Below are positions 36,586 to 45,513 of a stretch of DNA of 64,000 nucleotides, one piece after another. The notes under the pieces were generated by a model. That model was not told where the DNA came from and did no database searches. It worked only from the letters and a program-made list of their open reading frames with translations. The translations under genes were made by a program, and so were the position numbers. Numbering within the stretch: position 1 is the stretch's first letter; each line of letters opens with the position of its first letter. The DNA is from Bacillus mesophilus (GTDB taxonomy: Bacteria > Bacillota > Bacilli > Bacillales > SA4), in the NCBI RefSeq assembly GCF_011008845.1, contig NZ_JAAIWM010000002.1, positions 62,001 to 126,000 of the forward strand. Reading direction: 5' to 3'.

Positions 36586-37668
36586 TTATCCCTCCCTAAC
36601 ATATTGTTGAAGAACCTCTAGCAGTATACGATCCTCAACCTCTTGTATCGTTAAACTACCAATTTCATTCATCAAACACATTCGAATACTACCTTTGATT
36701 GCTTTTTTGTCTTTTTTCATCTTCGCTAGTAATGACTGTACGGAGATCGTAGTAGGAAATTGCGGATACCCGATTGCATCAAACCAATCTTGAAGCTCCT
36801 TTACTGGTAATGATACATGTAGTACTTTTTCACTCACCTTCATAGCAAAGATCATTCCAATTGCTACAGCATCACCATGACTAATATTTCCGTAACCAAG
36901 TTCAGATTCTAACCCATGCGCCAGTGTATGACCAAAATTTAAATACGCACGTATACCCGTTTCCTTTTCATCCTGGTTGACAACATCAGCTTTAACTTGA
37001 ATTGCTCTTTTTAGAGCAACCTTAAGAATCGGTCCCTTTAATTTATCCATATTGGGGACCTCTTCCCGAAGCCATGGGTAAAATTCTTTATCCCATATGA
37101 GTGAATGCTTAATTAGCTCTGCAAAGCCCGCTCTCCATTCATCCTCAGGAAGAGATTGCAGAAAAGATAAATCATACAAAACAGCCTCTGGTTGATAAAA
37201 AGCTCCAATTGAGTTTTTACCAAGATGATGATTAATCGCGACTTTACCTCCAACAGCACTATCATGAGCTAATAAACTAGTAGGTGCCTGGATAAACCTA
37301 ATGCCTCTCATAAAAGTAGCTGCCACAAAGCCTGCTAGGTCACCAACCACTCCTCCACCTAGTGCGAGAATTAAGGAATTTCGGTCTAGACCTTTTTCCA
37401 TTGCAAAGGTTTGGCAATCATAAAACATTTCAACCGACTTTGACTTTTCTCCACTTGGAATAGACTTTGAAGAAACAACCGTATATTCTCCAAGTGCTTC
37501 CTCAACATCTTGTAGATATAAGGGTGCAATTGTGTCATCCGTTATAATCAAGATGGATGATGGTACATTCTTTAGAACATCATCTAGAATTTCCTTTTGC
37601 TGAAAAAGCCCTGTTCCTATTAGTAAAGGATATTCTCTAGAGTTCGTTTGTATTAATAGTTGTGTCAT
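36586..37668 (-). CDS. aroB: 3-dehydroquinate synthase
   Basis: Second shikimate step: NAD- and metal-dependent cyclisation of DAHP. 360 aa. Visible: ALGGGVVGDLAGFVAATFMRGI (NAD loop), LLAHDSAVGGKVAINH, LNFGHTLAHGLES and GNISHGDAVAIGM with metal ligands. It overlaps the aroC end by one base. Confidence 0.96.
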   Translation of the reverse strand: MTQLLIQTNSREYPLLIGTGLFQQKEILDDVLKNVPSSILIITDDTIAPLYLQDVEEALGEYTVVSSKSIPSGEKSKSVEMFYDCQTFAMEKGLDRNSLILALGGGVVGDLAGFVAATFMRGIRFIQAPTSLLAHDSAVGGKVAINHHLGKNSIGAFYQPEAVLYDLSFLQSLPEDEWRAGFAELIKHSLIWDKEFYPWLREEVPNMDKLKGPILKVALKRAIQVKADVVNQDEKETGIRAYLNFGHTLAHGLESELGYGNISHGDAVAIGMIFAMKVSEKVLHVSLPVKELQDWFDAIGYPQFPTTISVQSLLAKMKKDKKAIKGSIRMCLMNEIGSLTIQEVEDRILLEVLQQYVREG

Positions 37669-38837
37669 TAAAATTTCCTCGCCCGCTCTTTTGCCTGCTG
37701 GACATTCTGTTGAATTAAATCGATTCGATCTTGTCCAAACTGTTCAACAACAGCACTAGCAAGCTCCCATGCAACCACAGACTCCGCAACTACACTAGCC
37801 GCTGGTACAGCACAGCTATCCGAACGCTCAATACTAGCTTCAAACACTTCTTTCGTTTCAATATCAACACTTTTTAAAGGCTTATATAAGGTAGGAATAG
37901 GCTTCATTACACCTCGAACTACAATAGGCATACCAGTTGTCATTCCGCCTTCAAATCCACCTAGATTATTCGTTCTACGAGTATAACCAGATTCCTCATC
38001 GTATAAGATTTCATCGTGAACTAAACTACCAGGAATTTCTGCCGCTTTAAACCCAATACCAAATTCAACGCCCTTAAACGCATTTATACTAATAATTGCA
38101 GCTGTAATTTTCGCATCTAGTTTTCGATCATAATGAACATAACTTCCCATTCCAATTGGGACACCTTCTACAATTACTTCAACAATCCCACCAATAGAAT
38201 CTCCATTCTGCTTTGCTTGATCGATTGCTTCCATCATTTTAGATTCAGCTTCTGAATCAAAGCATCTAACTGGTGATTCCTCTGTCACATTTTTGAGTTG
38301 CTCTATACTTTCGTATTGTGGTGGCTCTGCTTTCACCCCACCAATTTCTAATACATGCCCACCAACTTGAATTCCTAACTCACTTAGTACTTTTTTAGCA
38401 ACAGCCCCAGCTGCCACTCTTACTGTTGTCTCACGTGCAGATGAACGTTCTAAGACGTTTCGCATATCACGATGACCGTACTTGATCGCCCCATTTAAAT
38501 CCGCGTGACCTGGTCTTGGTCTAGAAACCTTTCTTTTCACTTCGGTTTCATCCAAATCAGTAGGTTCAATACCCATAATGTTAGTCCAGTGCTTCCAGTC
38601 ATTATTTTCAACGACTAAAGTAATGGGAGAGCCTAATGTTAAGCCATGACGAACCCCGCTTACAATTTTCACCTGGTCCTTTTCAATTTGCATTCGGCGA
38701 CCTCTACCATGCCCTTTTTGTCTACGTGCTAATTCTTCATTAATATCTTCAACCGTTAAAGGAACACCTGCAGGTACTCCTTCAATAATGGTGGTAAGTT
38801 GTGGTCCGTGTGATTCGCCAGCTGTTAAATACCTCAT
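37668..38837 (-). CDS. aroC: Chorismate synthase
   Basis: Final shikimate step, with reduced FMN as cofactor. Named aroF in B. subtilis. 389 aa. Signatures [18 protein letters not shown] at the N-terminus, [35 protein letters not shown] and [17 protein letters not shown]. The start is moved to ATG 38837 ([11 protein letters not shown]), with AGGAGGC upstream; the longer frame to 38906 is not conserved. First gene of aroC-aroB-aroH. Confidence 0.96.
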   Translation of the reverse strand: MRYLTAGESHGPQLTTIIEGVPAGVPLTVEDINEELARRQKGHGRGRRMQIEKDQVKIVSGVRHGLTLGSPITLVVENNDWKHWTNIMGIEPTDLDETEVKRKVSRPRPGHADLNGAIKYGHRDMRNVLERSSARETTVRVAAGAVAKKVLSELGIQVGGHVLEIGGVKAEPPQYESIEQLKNVTEESPVRCFDSEAESKMMEAIDQAKQNGDSIGGIVEVIVEGVPIGMGSYVHYDRKLDAKITAAIISINAFKGVEFGIGFKAAEIPGSLVHDEILYDEESGYTRRTNNLGGFEGGMTTGMPIVVRGVMKPIPTLYKPLKSVDIETKEVFEASIERSDSCAVPAASVVAESVVAWELASAVVEQFGQDRIDLIQQNVQQAKERARKF

Positions 38838-38906
38838 CTCGTTTGCCTCCTTTATCGCTTTAAAGCTTTTATGTACTGAATATATAATTAAAAACAAATA
38901 TAACAT

Positions 38907-39243
38907 ACTTTGAAAAGATAGATAAGTACTAAATCTTATTATTTTGTATTTAATAAAAACTTTTTAAGATCATGATTACTTATTAAGTCACAGATTACCC
39001 TTATCATTTTATCATTCTGTAGTTTTCTTATAAAGATTACAAAAATATCGTTAAGTTCTTTGCTATTGCAAAGAGTCCCTTATCTAAAATGGCATCGATG
39101 AGTAACTATTTACTCTCCGTTCCAGAACACTCGCTTTCCGGGCGGTCTGGGAGTCTCGCGTTCTTCCACTACAATCAAGGTTTGAAATAATATTTAGATT
39201 ATTAATCAAATCCTTTAAAAAAATAGGCCCTCCTCATGAGGAC
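38907..39243. other. Gap between cheR and aroC
   Basis: Holds the probable aroC promoter region (a TATATT-type -10 with weak -35), the family 2 remnant H and the cheR terminator. No gene seen. Confidence 0.5.
39117..39187 (+). repeat. Family 2 repeat, copy H, internally deleted
   Basis: Left marker CCAGAACACTCGCTTTCCG and right marker GTTCTTCCACTACAATC match copy G closely, but the whole middle (module and long arms) is missing, leaving about 70 bp. Confidence 0.7.
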
Positions 39244-39247
39244 CTAT
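39216..39247 (-). terminator. Terminator of cheR
   Basis: ATAGG/CCTAT outer and CCTCATGAGG inner pairing, then seven T on the minus strand. The hairpin includes the cheR stop codon. Confidence 0.8.
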
Positions 39248-40017
39248 GCTTTGCGATAGAAGAAGGTGTCTTCTGTTTCAAATTGATATGTTTGTGGGTT
39301 AAAGATTTGCTCGGTACTTCCTACAAATAAAATACCTCCAGGTTTTAATGAAGAACTAAATTTGCGATAGAGAAGATCCTTTGCTTCATCTGTAAAATAA
39401 ATCATAACATTTCTACATACGATTAGGTCGTAATTTTGATCAAAAGAGTCAGACAGCAGGTTCTGTTTTTTAAACGTTACCGTCTTCTTTATAGCATCAT
39501 CAACCTTATAAAACATTCCATCTTGTTGAAAATATTTCGCTTTTATATCAGCAGGGACTTCCTGAAGAGATCTTTCAGGATAAATTCCAGTTTTTGCTCG
39601 GGCAATCGCATTTTCGTCTAAATCGGTTGCGTGTATCGAGATTTCATGTAACGGCATAAAGTTAGACAACACCATTGCAAGTGAGTAGGGTTCCTCACCA
39701 GTTGAACATGCTGCACTCCATACTTTTAGTCTTTTATTTTGCTTTAAAAGATTGGGGATAATCTTATCTTGAAGAATCTTCCACCTAACACCATTACGAT
39801 AGAATTCCGATACATTAATCGTCATTCGATCAAGAAACTCATCGAATAACTTTTGTTCGGAAGTCATGGCTCGGTAAAATTCATCAAAATCCTTATAACC
39901 TTTTTTTTCATATAAAGAAGTTAACCTTCTTTTCATTTGGGCCTCTTTATACAACGATAAATCAATGCCCGTTTTCTTTTTAACATTTGCTATAAAATTG
40001 ATATAATCCTGCGACAT
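39244..40017 (-). CDS. cheR: Chemotaxis protein methyltransferase
   Basis: SAM-dependent methylation of glutamates on chemoreceptors. 257 aa. N-terminal helical domain with LSLYKEAQMKRRLTSLY, SAM motif KVWSAACSTGEEPYSLAM, then HATDLDENAI and LIVCRNVMIYF. The start is moved to ATG 40017 (MSQDYINFI), with AGAGGT upstream; the frame to 40113 adds an unconserved extension. It is a single gene with its own terminator between ndk and aroC, the place it holds in B. subtilis. No other motility genes lie in the window. Confidence 0.94.
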   Translation of the reverse strand: MSQDYINFIANVKKKTGIDLSLYKEAQMKRRLTSLYEKKGYKDFDEFYRAMTSEQKLFDEFLDRMTINVSEFYRNGVRWKILQDKIIPNLLKQNKRLKVWSAACSTGEEPYSLAMVLSNFMPLHEISIHATDLDENAIARAKTGIYPERSLQEVPADIKAKYFQQDGMFYKVDDAIKKTVTFKKQNLLSDSFDQNYDLIVCRNVMIYFTDEAKDLLYRKFSSSLKPGGILFVGSTEQIFNPQTYQFETEDTFFYRKA

Positions 40018-40280
40018 ATTTAATACCTCTTTTTTTGAAGTGTCTAAGTCCTTGATGCAATAATCTATTTGTTTAATTTGATTATACAGGACAAGCTTCA
40101 GAGAGTTAATCATTTTATTTCAATTTACTGCTGTTAGGATTTGGTAAGGTATGTATTGCAATTCATAAGGCAACGCGGATGGATTAGAGGTTGAAGTAGG
40201 ACTCACCTAAATTGAGGAAAGTATTTAAATGACTAACGAAAGTTTTCAAGAACAAAAGGAGCTGGAGTATAATTTCTTAA

Positions 40281-40377
40281 CTGTGTTAAACCTTGTAGTT
40301 GATTTTCGTTACAGGACACTCGCATCCTGTAACGAAAATCAACAGTGCAAAAAATCAACACTAGTCTTTAACACAGC
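40281..40377. repeat. Nested perfect inverted repeats (cruciform-like)
   Basis: CTGTGTTAAA (40281-40290) and TTTAACACAG (40368-40377) form a perfect 10-bp outer pair. Within it, a 19-bp perfect inverted repeat (40298-40316 and 40325-40343) starts GTTGATTTTCGTTACAGGA, with the 8-nt loop CACTCGCA. The inner arm and loop match the left end of family 2. The rest of the 40114-40432 gap has only the ndk terminator. Confidence 0.85.
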
Positions 40378-40385
40378 TTAAACTA

Positions 40386-40416
40386 TAAAAAAAACCAGTC
40401 ATCATCGACTGGTTTT
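40386..40416 (-). terminator. Terminator of ndk
   Basis: AAAACCAGTC/GACTGGTTTT, 10-bp stem and 6-nt loop, then a run of T on the minus strand, 17 bp after the ndk stop. Confidence 0.9.
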
Positions 40417-40432
40417 AAAGTGGATTAGTAAA

Positions 40433-40879
40433 TTAGTTCGTCCACTGATTAATAAGCTTTGTATATTCTACTAACTCTTCTTGCTTAAAGAATAAGTTAA
40501 TTTCACGTTCAGCGCTTTCAGGAGAGTCTGAGCCATGAATGATGTTCTTTCCAACAGTTACTGCAAAGTCACCACGGATTGAACCTGTAGCTGAATCCTT
40601 AGGGTTTGTAGCACCCATCATGTGTCTAGCTGTTGCGATTACATTTTCTCCTTGCCAAACCATAGCGAAAACAGGACCTGAAGTAATAAAGTCAACAAGT
40701 TCACCGAAGAAAGGACGTTCTTTATGTTCTCCGTAGTGAGTTTCTGCTAATTCAGTTGGGATACTCATAAGCTTAGCTCCAACTAGTTGAAATCCTTTTT
40801 TCTCAAAACGTGCTACGATTTCACCAATTAAGTTACGTTGAACTCCATCAGGCTTTACCATTAAAAATGTTTTTTCCAT
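40433..40879 (-). CDS. ndk: Nucleoside diphosphate kinase
   Basis: Moves the gamma-phosphate between nucleoside tri- and diphosphates. 148 aa. [43 protein letters not shown] and the phospho-histidine in [16 protein letters not shown] are all intact. The start is ATG 40879, with AGGAGTG upstream; a longer frame to 40930 is not supported. It follows hepT. Confidence 0.97.
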   Translation of the reverse strand: MEKTFLMVKPDGVQRNLIGEIVARFEKKGFQLVGAKLMSIPTELAETHYGEHKERPFFGELVDFITSGPVFAMVWQGENVIATARHMMGATNPKDSATGSIRGDFAVTVGKNIIHGSDSPESAEREINLFFKQEELVEYTKLINQWTN

Positions 40880-40966
40880 TGTATTCACTCCTGTACCATT
40901 ATGTATAAGCTTACATACAAGCCCAACCAAAATACTAACATTCTTTTACATGTTTCGCAATAAAAC

Positions 40967-41929
40967 CTAGAATTTCCTCTTACCAATATATTTCGCAATA
41001 TTTATAAGCGCTATTTTTGATGTATTATTCGGGAGTTGTTCTACTGTTTTTAGAGCCTTTTGTAAGTACCAGTCACTGTACTTAATAGACTGTTCTATAC
41101 TTCCACTTTCTTTTATAGCTAAGATAATCGACTTCATATCAATGTCACTTATATGCTCGTTTACATCCTCTATTTTGGCTCGAAGCTTATCATCCTTCAT
41201 TGCTAGTAATACTGGTAGAGTAATGTTCCCTTGTCTCAAATCGTCACCAACAGGTTTTCCGAGCTCTTTTTCAGTCGATGTAAAATCAAGGATATCATCA
41301 ATAATCTGAAAAGACATACCCACATAATAGCCAAATAAAAATAGCTTTTCGTGTATTTCACGAGGTGCATCTGAAGCTACAGCTCCAAGCTGACAGCTAA
41401 CAGCTATTAATAATGCTGTTTTACGTTTTATTCTTCGTAAGTACGTCTTCAAATGTTGATCAAAATTGTATTTATCTCGAATCTGCTCTATTTCACCCAA
41501 ACTAACTTCTACTATGGAATGAGAAAGAATTTTATGCGCTTCTGGATTATCGATGTTTGTCATTAATTCTAAAGACCTAGCAAAAATATAATCCCCTGTG
41601 TACATAGCAATTCGATTATCCCATTTAGACTTAATCGTAGGTTGTCCACGTCTTAATTCTGCATCATCTATCACATCGTCATGTACAAGTGAAGCCATAT
41701 GGATCAGCTCTAACGCAACCGCCACATTTTTAATGACCGGTAATTTGTAATTCCCAAACTTACCTGCAAGCAACACAAAAACAGGACGAAGTCTTTTACC
41801 TCCTGCCTGTAATGTATGCAACGAAGCCTCCTGAAGAAGAGGATGCTCTGACTTAATTGTATCTTGAAGTTCTTTTTCTATTTCTTTTAGATCCGTATTC
41901 AAAAAAGAATACATTCTATTTAACTTCAT
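40967..41929 (-). CDS. hepT: Heptaprenyl diphosphate synthase component II
   Basis: Catalytic prenyltransferase subunit making the menaquinone-7 side chain. 320 aa. Both aspartate-rich motifs are present: LVHDDVIDDAELRRGQP and FQIIDDILDFTS, plus GGKRLRPVF. The start chosen is ATG 41929 (MKLNRMYSF), with TAGGTGA upstream; a GTG three codons earlier has no ribosome site. It needs HepS, encoded two genes upstream, with menG between them. Confidence 0.95.
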   Translation of the reverse strand: MKLNRMYSFLNTDLKEIEKELQDTIKSEHPLLQEASLHTLQAGGKRLRPVFVLLAGKFGNYKLPVIKNVAVALELIHMASLVHDDVIDDAELRRGQPTIKSKWDNRIAMYTGDYIFARSLELMTNIDNPEAHKILSHSIVEVSLGEIEQIRDKYNFDQHLKTYLRRIKRKTALLIAVSCQLGAVASDAPREIHEKLFLFGYYVGMSFQIIDDILDFTSTEKELGKPVGDDLRQGNITLPVLLAMKDDKLRAKIEDVNEHISDIDMKSIILAIKESGSIEQSIKYSDWYLQKALKTVEQLPNNTSKIALINIAKYIGKRKF

Positions 41930-41970
41930 AACATTCACCTAAATTTTTCTGCAAATTTACTATTTAGAGA

Positions 41971-42678
41971 TCAATCTTCTTTGTAACCAATATGAGTCGC
42001 AGCAACACCAAACGTATGAGGCTTAACCTCGACACTTGAGAAACCGGCATTTTTAAACATCTTTGCAAGCTCACTCATACCTGGGAAATCCTTAGCAGAC
42101 TCCTGTAGCCAAGAATACTCTTCGTAACTCTTAGCAAAGATCTTTCCGAACATCGGCATAATGTGTTGAAAATAGAGGTAATACACCTGTTTAATTCCTG
42201 GAGTCTCAGGCTGTGACGTCTCAAGGCATACTGCCTTTCCACCTGGCTTAAGAACACGATGCATCTCTTTTAATACCTGCATATAATCTGGAACGTTACG
42301 AAGGCCAAACCCGATTGTAACAAAGTCAAAAGAATTGTCCGGAAAAGGAAGCGACATGGCATTTCCATGTATAAGCTCCACTTGTTCAAGCTTCAATTCC
42401 TCTACCTTTTGTTGACCAACACTTAACATATTTTTACTAAAATCTAAACCATATACTTTTCCGTTTTTTCCAACTGCATTCCCAAGAGCAATGGTCCAAT
42501 CAGCAGTTCCGCAACAAAGATCAAGAGCATGATCTCCTTTTTGGACATTCATTAATTGCATCGTTTTTTTACGCCAAGCAATATGACGTTGAAAACTGAT
42601 AATGGAATTCATCAGGTCATATTTATCCGATATCTTTTCAAATGTACGGTGAACCCTTTGTTCTTTAGATTCTTCCAT
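41971..42678 (-). CDS. menG: Demethylmenaquinone methyltransferase
   Basis: Last step of menaquinone synthesis, SAM-dependent C-methylation (also called menH or ubiE). 235 aa. SAM motif [31 protein letters not shown] and [35 protein letters not shown] near the N-terminus is typical. It lies 3 bp after hepS. Confidence 0.95.
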   Translation of the reverse strand: MEESKEQRVHRTFEKISDKYDLMNSIISFQRHIAWRKKTMQLMNVQKGDHALDLCCGTADWTIALGNAVGKNGKVYGLDFSKNMLSVGQQKVEELKLEQVELIHGNAMSLPFPDNSFDFVTIGFGLRNVPDYMQVLKEMHRVLKPGGKAVCLETSQPETPGIKQVYYLYFQHIMPMFGKIFAKSYEEYSWLQESAKDFPGMSELAKMFKNAGFSSVEVKPHTFGVAATHIGYKED

Positions 42679-42681
42679 ATT

Positions 42682-43473
42682 TCACCCTTCTTCCAATATA
42701 GAATGTACTGGTTGAATATCTACTTTGTTAATAATGAGATGGATACGTTCGAGAATAGCAGAATCAATAGTTGAACTACTTATGATATTTTGAATTCGTT
42801 CACGTGTATTCATGATCATTACATCTAGTTTAGTAACTGATGCCGATGAGTTCAAATCCCTGGCTTCACTATTTAAGAAGTTAATCATTACAGAATGACC
42901 AGTTTCTATATATTTTCCCTTTTCTTTATATAAGCGCTTAAGTAATAAAATTTCTAAAAGTAAAGACTTCCAATTAGATAGTCCGAAGGTATTCGCTATA
43001 TTAATAAAAAGTTCACCTTCTATTATTTTTAGACTATCAACTATAGTATCCCCGTAGGATGAATCCTGGCGATACACTCTAATTTTGTGCTCATTTATAA
43101 GCTTAATACAATGTGCAATAGATTTAATCATCGTGATATCTTCTATTTGTGAAAGCAAACTATAATATAAGCCACTAAAATAATCCCCTGCTAACACCTT
43201 TAGTTGCTGCTTCTTTTGTTCAAGATCTCCTAGCTTTTCTGCTGTTGATACCTCTTCATGAACATCGAGCGCAACTTGGACAAGTATAGTTGTGATTATA
43301 TATGTCTCTAGTGTCTTATCATCAATTTCTGCATCATTACACATCGCGACTAATAGAAAAAGCTTATCCTCATCCACTTTGGGAGTATCAATAAACTTAT
43401 TTAGATAAGAATGGTGAATAAACTGATTGATCTTCTCAAGTATATATGTTTTTTTTCTATTGATGTCATTCAC
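42682..43473 (-). CDS. hepS: Heptaprenyl diphosphate synthase component I
   Basis: Non-catalytic helper subunit that sets chain length with HepT. 263 aa, all-helical, no Asp-rich motifs, as known for this subunit. The start chosen is GTG 43473 (reads VNDINRKKTY), with AAGGGTGA 5 nt upstream, the same ribosome site pattern as menG; an ATG at 43494 has none. First gene of hepS-menG-hepT, followed by ndk. Confidence 0.88.
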   Translation of the reverse strand: MNDINRKKTYILEKINQFIHHSYLNKFIDTPKVDEDKLFLLVAMCNDAEIDDKTLETYIITTILVQVALDVHEEVSTAEKLGDLEQKKQQLKVLAGDYFSGLYYSLLSQIEDITMIKSIAHCIKLINEHKIRVYRQDSSYGDTIVDSLKIIEGELFINIANTFGLSNWKSLLLEILLLKRLYKEKGKYIETGHSVMINFLNSEARDLNSSASVTKLDVMIMNTRERIQNIISSSTIDSAILERIHLIINKVDIQPVHSILEEG

Positions 43474-43577
43474 ATTTATCACCCTTGTCCCCATTCAAAT
43501 CCAATCTATTATTCCACTTCAACATATCACTATATCCCACCATTTATTATCAGTGAGAATACTATAAGGCATCATCC

Positions 43578-43606
43578 ATTATAGCATAGTAAATGAAAAT
43601 TGTTGT
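43578..43606 (-). promoter_or_regulatory. Candidate hepS promoter (extended -10)
   Basis: Minus strand TGCTATAAT (TATAAT at 43578-43583), with ACAACA 17 nt upstream. The extended -10 compensates for the weak -35. Confidence 0.5.
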
Positions 43607-43782
43607 AATATTATCATTGACTCCTCTAAAAAAATAAACACTCTATTCTAAGGGTTCTGAGGTTCCGCTCAACTACGTACTCGAACCTTTGCTACAAACA
43701 AATTAAGCTTTACCAGTAATAATCATAAAATAGTCTAAAGAAAATAAAAATATCCATACATTGGTAAAAAAATCTCTAAAGT

Positions 43783-43810
43783 AGAAAAACTTGGCTTGTG
43801 CCAAGTTTTA
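43783..43810 (-). terminator. Terminator of mtrB
   Basis: AAAACTTGGC/GCCAAGTTTT, 10-bp stem with loop ACAA and a short T run; flanking TCTCTA/TAGAGA extends the pairing. Confidence 0.75.
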
Positions 43811-43848
43811 AACTAGAGAATACTTAGTTTCTAATGTTTGGGTGATTT

Positions 43849-44076
43849 CTATTCTACTTCTGTATCGACTTGTCCATGTGCAGTAATAATCACGGCTTTT
43901 CCTCTAATTTTTACTGCAGAGGTATGTTCAGTAAACTGGGCAATCATTACTTCACCTTTGTCCAATTTTTCAGAATGGTGAAATCTTGTATCAGTACCTC
44001 TCGTTAAACCGATTACATTTACACCATTTTCCTTGGCTTTAATGACGAAGAAGTCGTTATTATTTTGCTCTTTCAT
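43849..44076 (-). CDS. mtrB: Tryptophan RNA-binding attenuation protein (TRAP)
   Basis: Forms the 11-subunit ring that, with tryptophan bound, wraps GAG/TAG triplets in trp RNA. 75 aa. Core [20 protein letters not shown] (tryptophan pocket threonines) and the RNA-contact residues in KLDKGE and KIRG (the K-K-R set) are conserved. It follows folE by 78 bp. Its likely target, the trpE leader, lies 8 kb away at 36077-36185. No anti-TRAP gene is seen. Confidence 0.96.
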   Translation of the reverse strand: MKEQNNNDFFVIKAKENGVNVIGLTRGTDTRFHHSEKLDKGEVMIAQFTEHTSAVKIRGKAVIITAHGQVDTEVE

Positions 44077-44154
44077 TCAATAGCTCCCCTTCAACACGAA
44101 CTTTATTTCTTTAACTATCTCCTAATCACTATAAAGTGTCAATATTAAGATTGA

Positions 44155-44718
44155 CTATTTGATTAAAGATAGGACTTCTGCTCTTGCTGCCACATCATCA
44201 ACAAAGACTCCTCTTACTGCGGATGTAACAGTTGATGCACCAGGTTTTTTAATCCCTCTCATTGTCATACACATATGTTCGGCTTCTACTACTACCATCA
44301 CACCTAATGGTTCAAGAGTTTCTACGATTGAATCTGCCACTGTTGATGTTATACGCTCTTGTAACTGTGGTCGTTTCGCAACTGCTTCTACTGCTCTAGC
44401 TAACTTACTAAGGCCCGTTACACGACCTCCTCTTGGAATGTAGGCAACATGCGCTTTTCCATAGAAGGGAACAAGATGGTGCTCACACATTGAAAAGAAT
44501 GGAATATCTTTAACTAATACTAACTCTTCATGATCTTCTCCAAAAATTGTTTTGAAATGCTCTTTTGGATCCTCATTTAGGCCTGAAAAAACTTCTGCAT
44601 ACATTCTTGCTACACGCTTTGGTGTATCTAGCAGACCTTCACGATTTGGGTCCTCACCAACAGCTTCCAATATTAATTTTACAGCGTGTTCAATTTGTTC
44701 GTAATTTATAGTAGACAT
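44155..44718 (-). CDS. folE: GTP cyclohydrolase I
   Basis: First step of folate synthesis (mtrA in B. subtilis). 187 aa. Zinc and catalytic residues in [38 protein letters not shown] and [22 protein letters not shown] precedes the ATG. It is co-transcribed with mtrB, as in B. subtilis, linking folate and tryptophan control genes. Confidence 0.97.
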   Translation of the reverse strand: MSTINYEQIEHAVKLILEAVGEDPNREGLLDTPKRVARMYAEVFSGLNEDPKEHFKTIFGEDHEELVLVKDIPFFSMCEHHLVPFYGKAHVAYIPRGGRVTGLSKLARAVEAVAKRPQLQERITSTVADSIVETLEPLGVMVVVEAEHMCMTMRGIKKPGASTVTSAVRGVFVDDVAARAEVLSLIK

Positions 44719-44825
44719 AGAGAGGTCCCTCCTGTATTTGCGAATAATGTAATTTTAAATGATGACCTTTTTATCAAAAAGGAAAACTTGTCTAACAGAA
44801 TTCTAGCACATGGCCATTATATTAG

Positions 44826-44859
44826 CAAAAAAGAAGAGTCGCACAATATGTGCGACTCT
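44826..44859 (-). terminator. Terminator of hbs
   Basis: GAGTCGCACA/TGTGCGACTC, a perfect 10-bp stem with a 3-nt loop, then TTCTTTTTT on the minus strand. Confidence 0.92.
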
Positions 44860-44879
44860 CTCTCCCTGGTATGTAAGGA

Positions 44880-45152
44880 TTATTTTACTGCATCTTTAAG
44901 TGCTTTTCCTGGTTTGAATGCAGGAACCTTGCTTGCAGCGATTTCGATTTCTTCTCCTGTTTGTGGGTTGCGACCCTTACGAGCTGCACGTTCACGAACT
45001 TCGAAGTTTCCAAAACCAATTAGTTGAACCTTATCACCATTTTTAAGTGCGTCTAAAATTGAATCAAAAACAGCATCAACTGCTTTTGTTGCATCTTTCT
45101 TAGAAAGTTCACTAGCCTCTGCTACTGCGTTAATTAAGTCTGTCTTGTTCAT
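44880..45152 (-). CDS. hbs: DNA-binding protein HU (HBsu)
   Basis: Nucleoid protein bending DNA without sequence preference. 90 aa. [20 protein letters not shown], then [20 protein letters not shown] with the DNA-gripping arm, and [15 protein letters not shown] at the end. The start is ATG 45152, with GGGAGGAGGTG upstream; the open frame continuing to 45308 is leader sequence. Single gene with a long leader (about 190 nt) and strong promoter elements. Confidence 0.97.
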   Translation of the reverse strand: MNKTDLINAVAEASELSKKDATKAVDAVFDSILDALKNGDKVQLIGFGNFEVRERAARKGRNPQTGEEIEIAASKVPAFKPGKALKDAVK

Positions 45153-45309
45153 GCCATTCACCTCCTCCCAAATGGATATTCGGTGCATATGATCTCGAGT
45201 AGAGATATACGTCACATTCATTTCTGCTTTTTTACAAATGCGCTTTGAACACATAAGTTTGTAGTTGTGAAATAAACAGCGTACTATCATTACTTCACAT
45301 TTTTTCATG

Positions 45310-45379
45310 ATTATATACTTCCAAATGCAAGCAAATCGCCTGCAAGCCTTATATTAAACGATAATTTGACATAATTCAA
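45310..45379 (-). promoter_or_regulatory. hbs promoter region
   Basis: Minus strand TTGAAT (45374-45379), a 17-nt spacer and TAATAT (45351-45356). A second perfect TATAAT at 45310-45315 has a weaker -35. Together they predict a 5' leader of about 150-190 nt. The rest of the 360-bp gap holds only the spoIVA terminator. Confidence 0.65.
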
Positions 45380-45481
45380 TACATTTCAATAGAAATATTT
45401 CATATTTAGGCATATTTCTCCATTCCTCGAGTTAACATTTTAGAAAATTCCGTTTTCCACCCTACCTTTTGGATGTTCCCA

Positions 45482-45513
45482 CAAAAAAAGACCCCTACAC
45501 GGAGTCAGGGGCT
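45482..45513 (-). terminator. Terminator of spoIVA
   Basis: GCCCCTGAC/GTGTAGGGGT stem (CCCCT/AGGGG core plus inner pairs), followed by seven T on the minus strand, directly after the stop. Confidence 0.82.

Larger units (their letters stand above)
43495..43848. other. 354-bp gap between mtrB and hepS
   Basis: Holds the mtrB terminator and a hepS promoter candidate. A stretch near 43650-43700 has short inverted pieces (AGGTTC/GAACCT), but I see no gene or repeat-family copy. Confidence 0.5.

Noticed and set aside
45153-45308. Open frame extending HU by 52 residues at its N-terminus
   Set aside because: The ribosome site GGGAGGAGGTG lies before ATG 45152, HU proteins are about 90 aa, and promoter elements occupy the extension.
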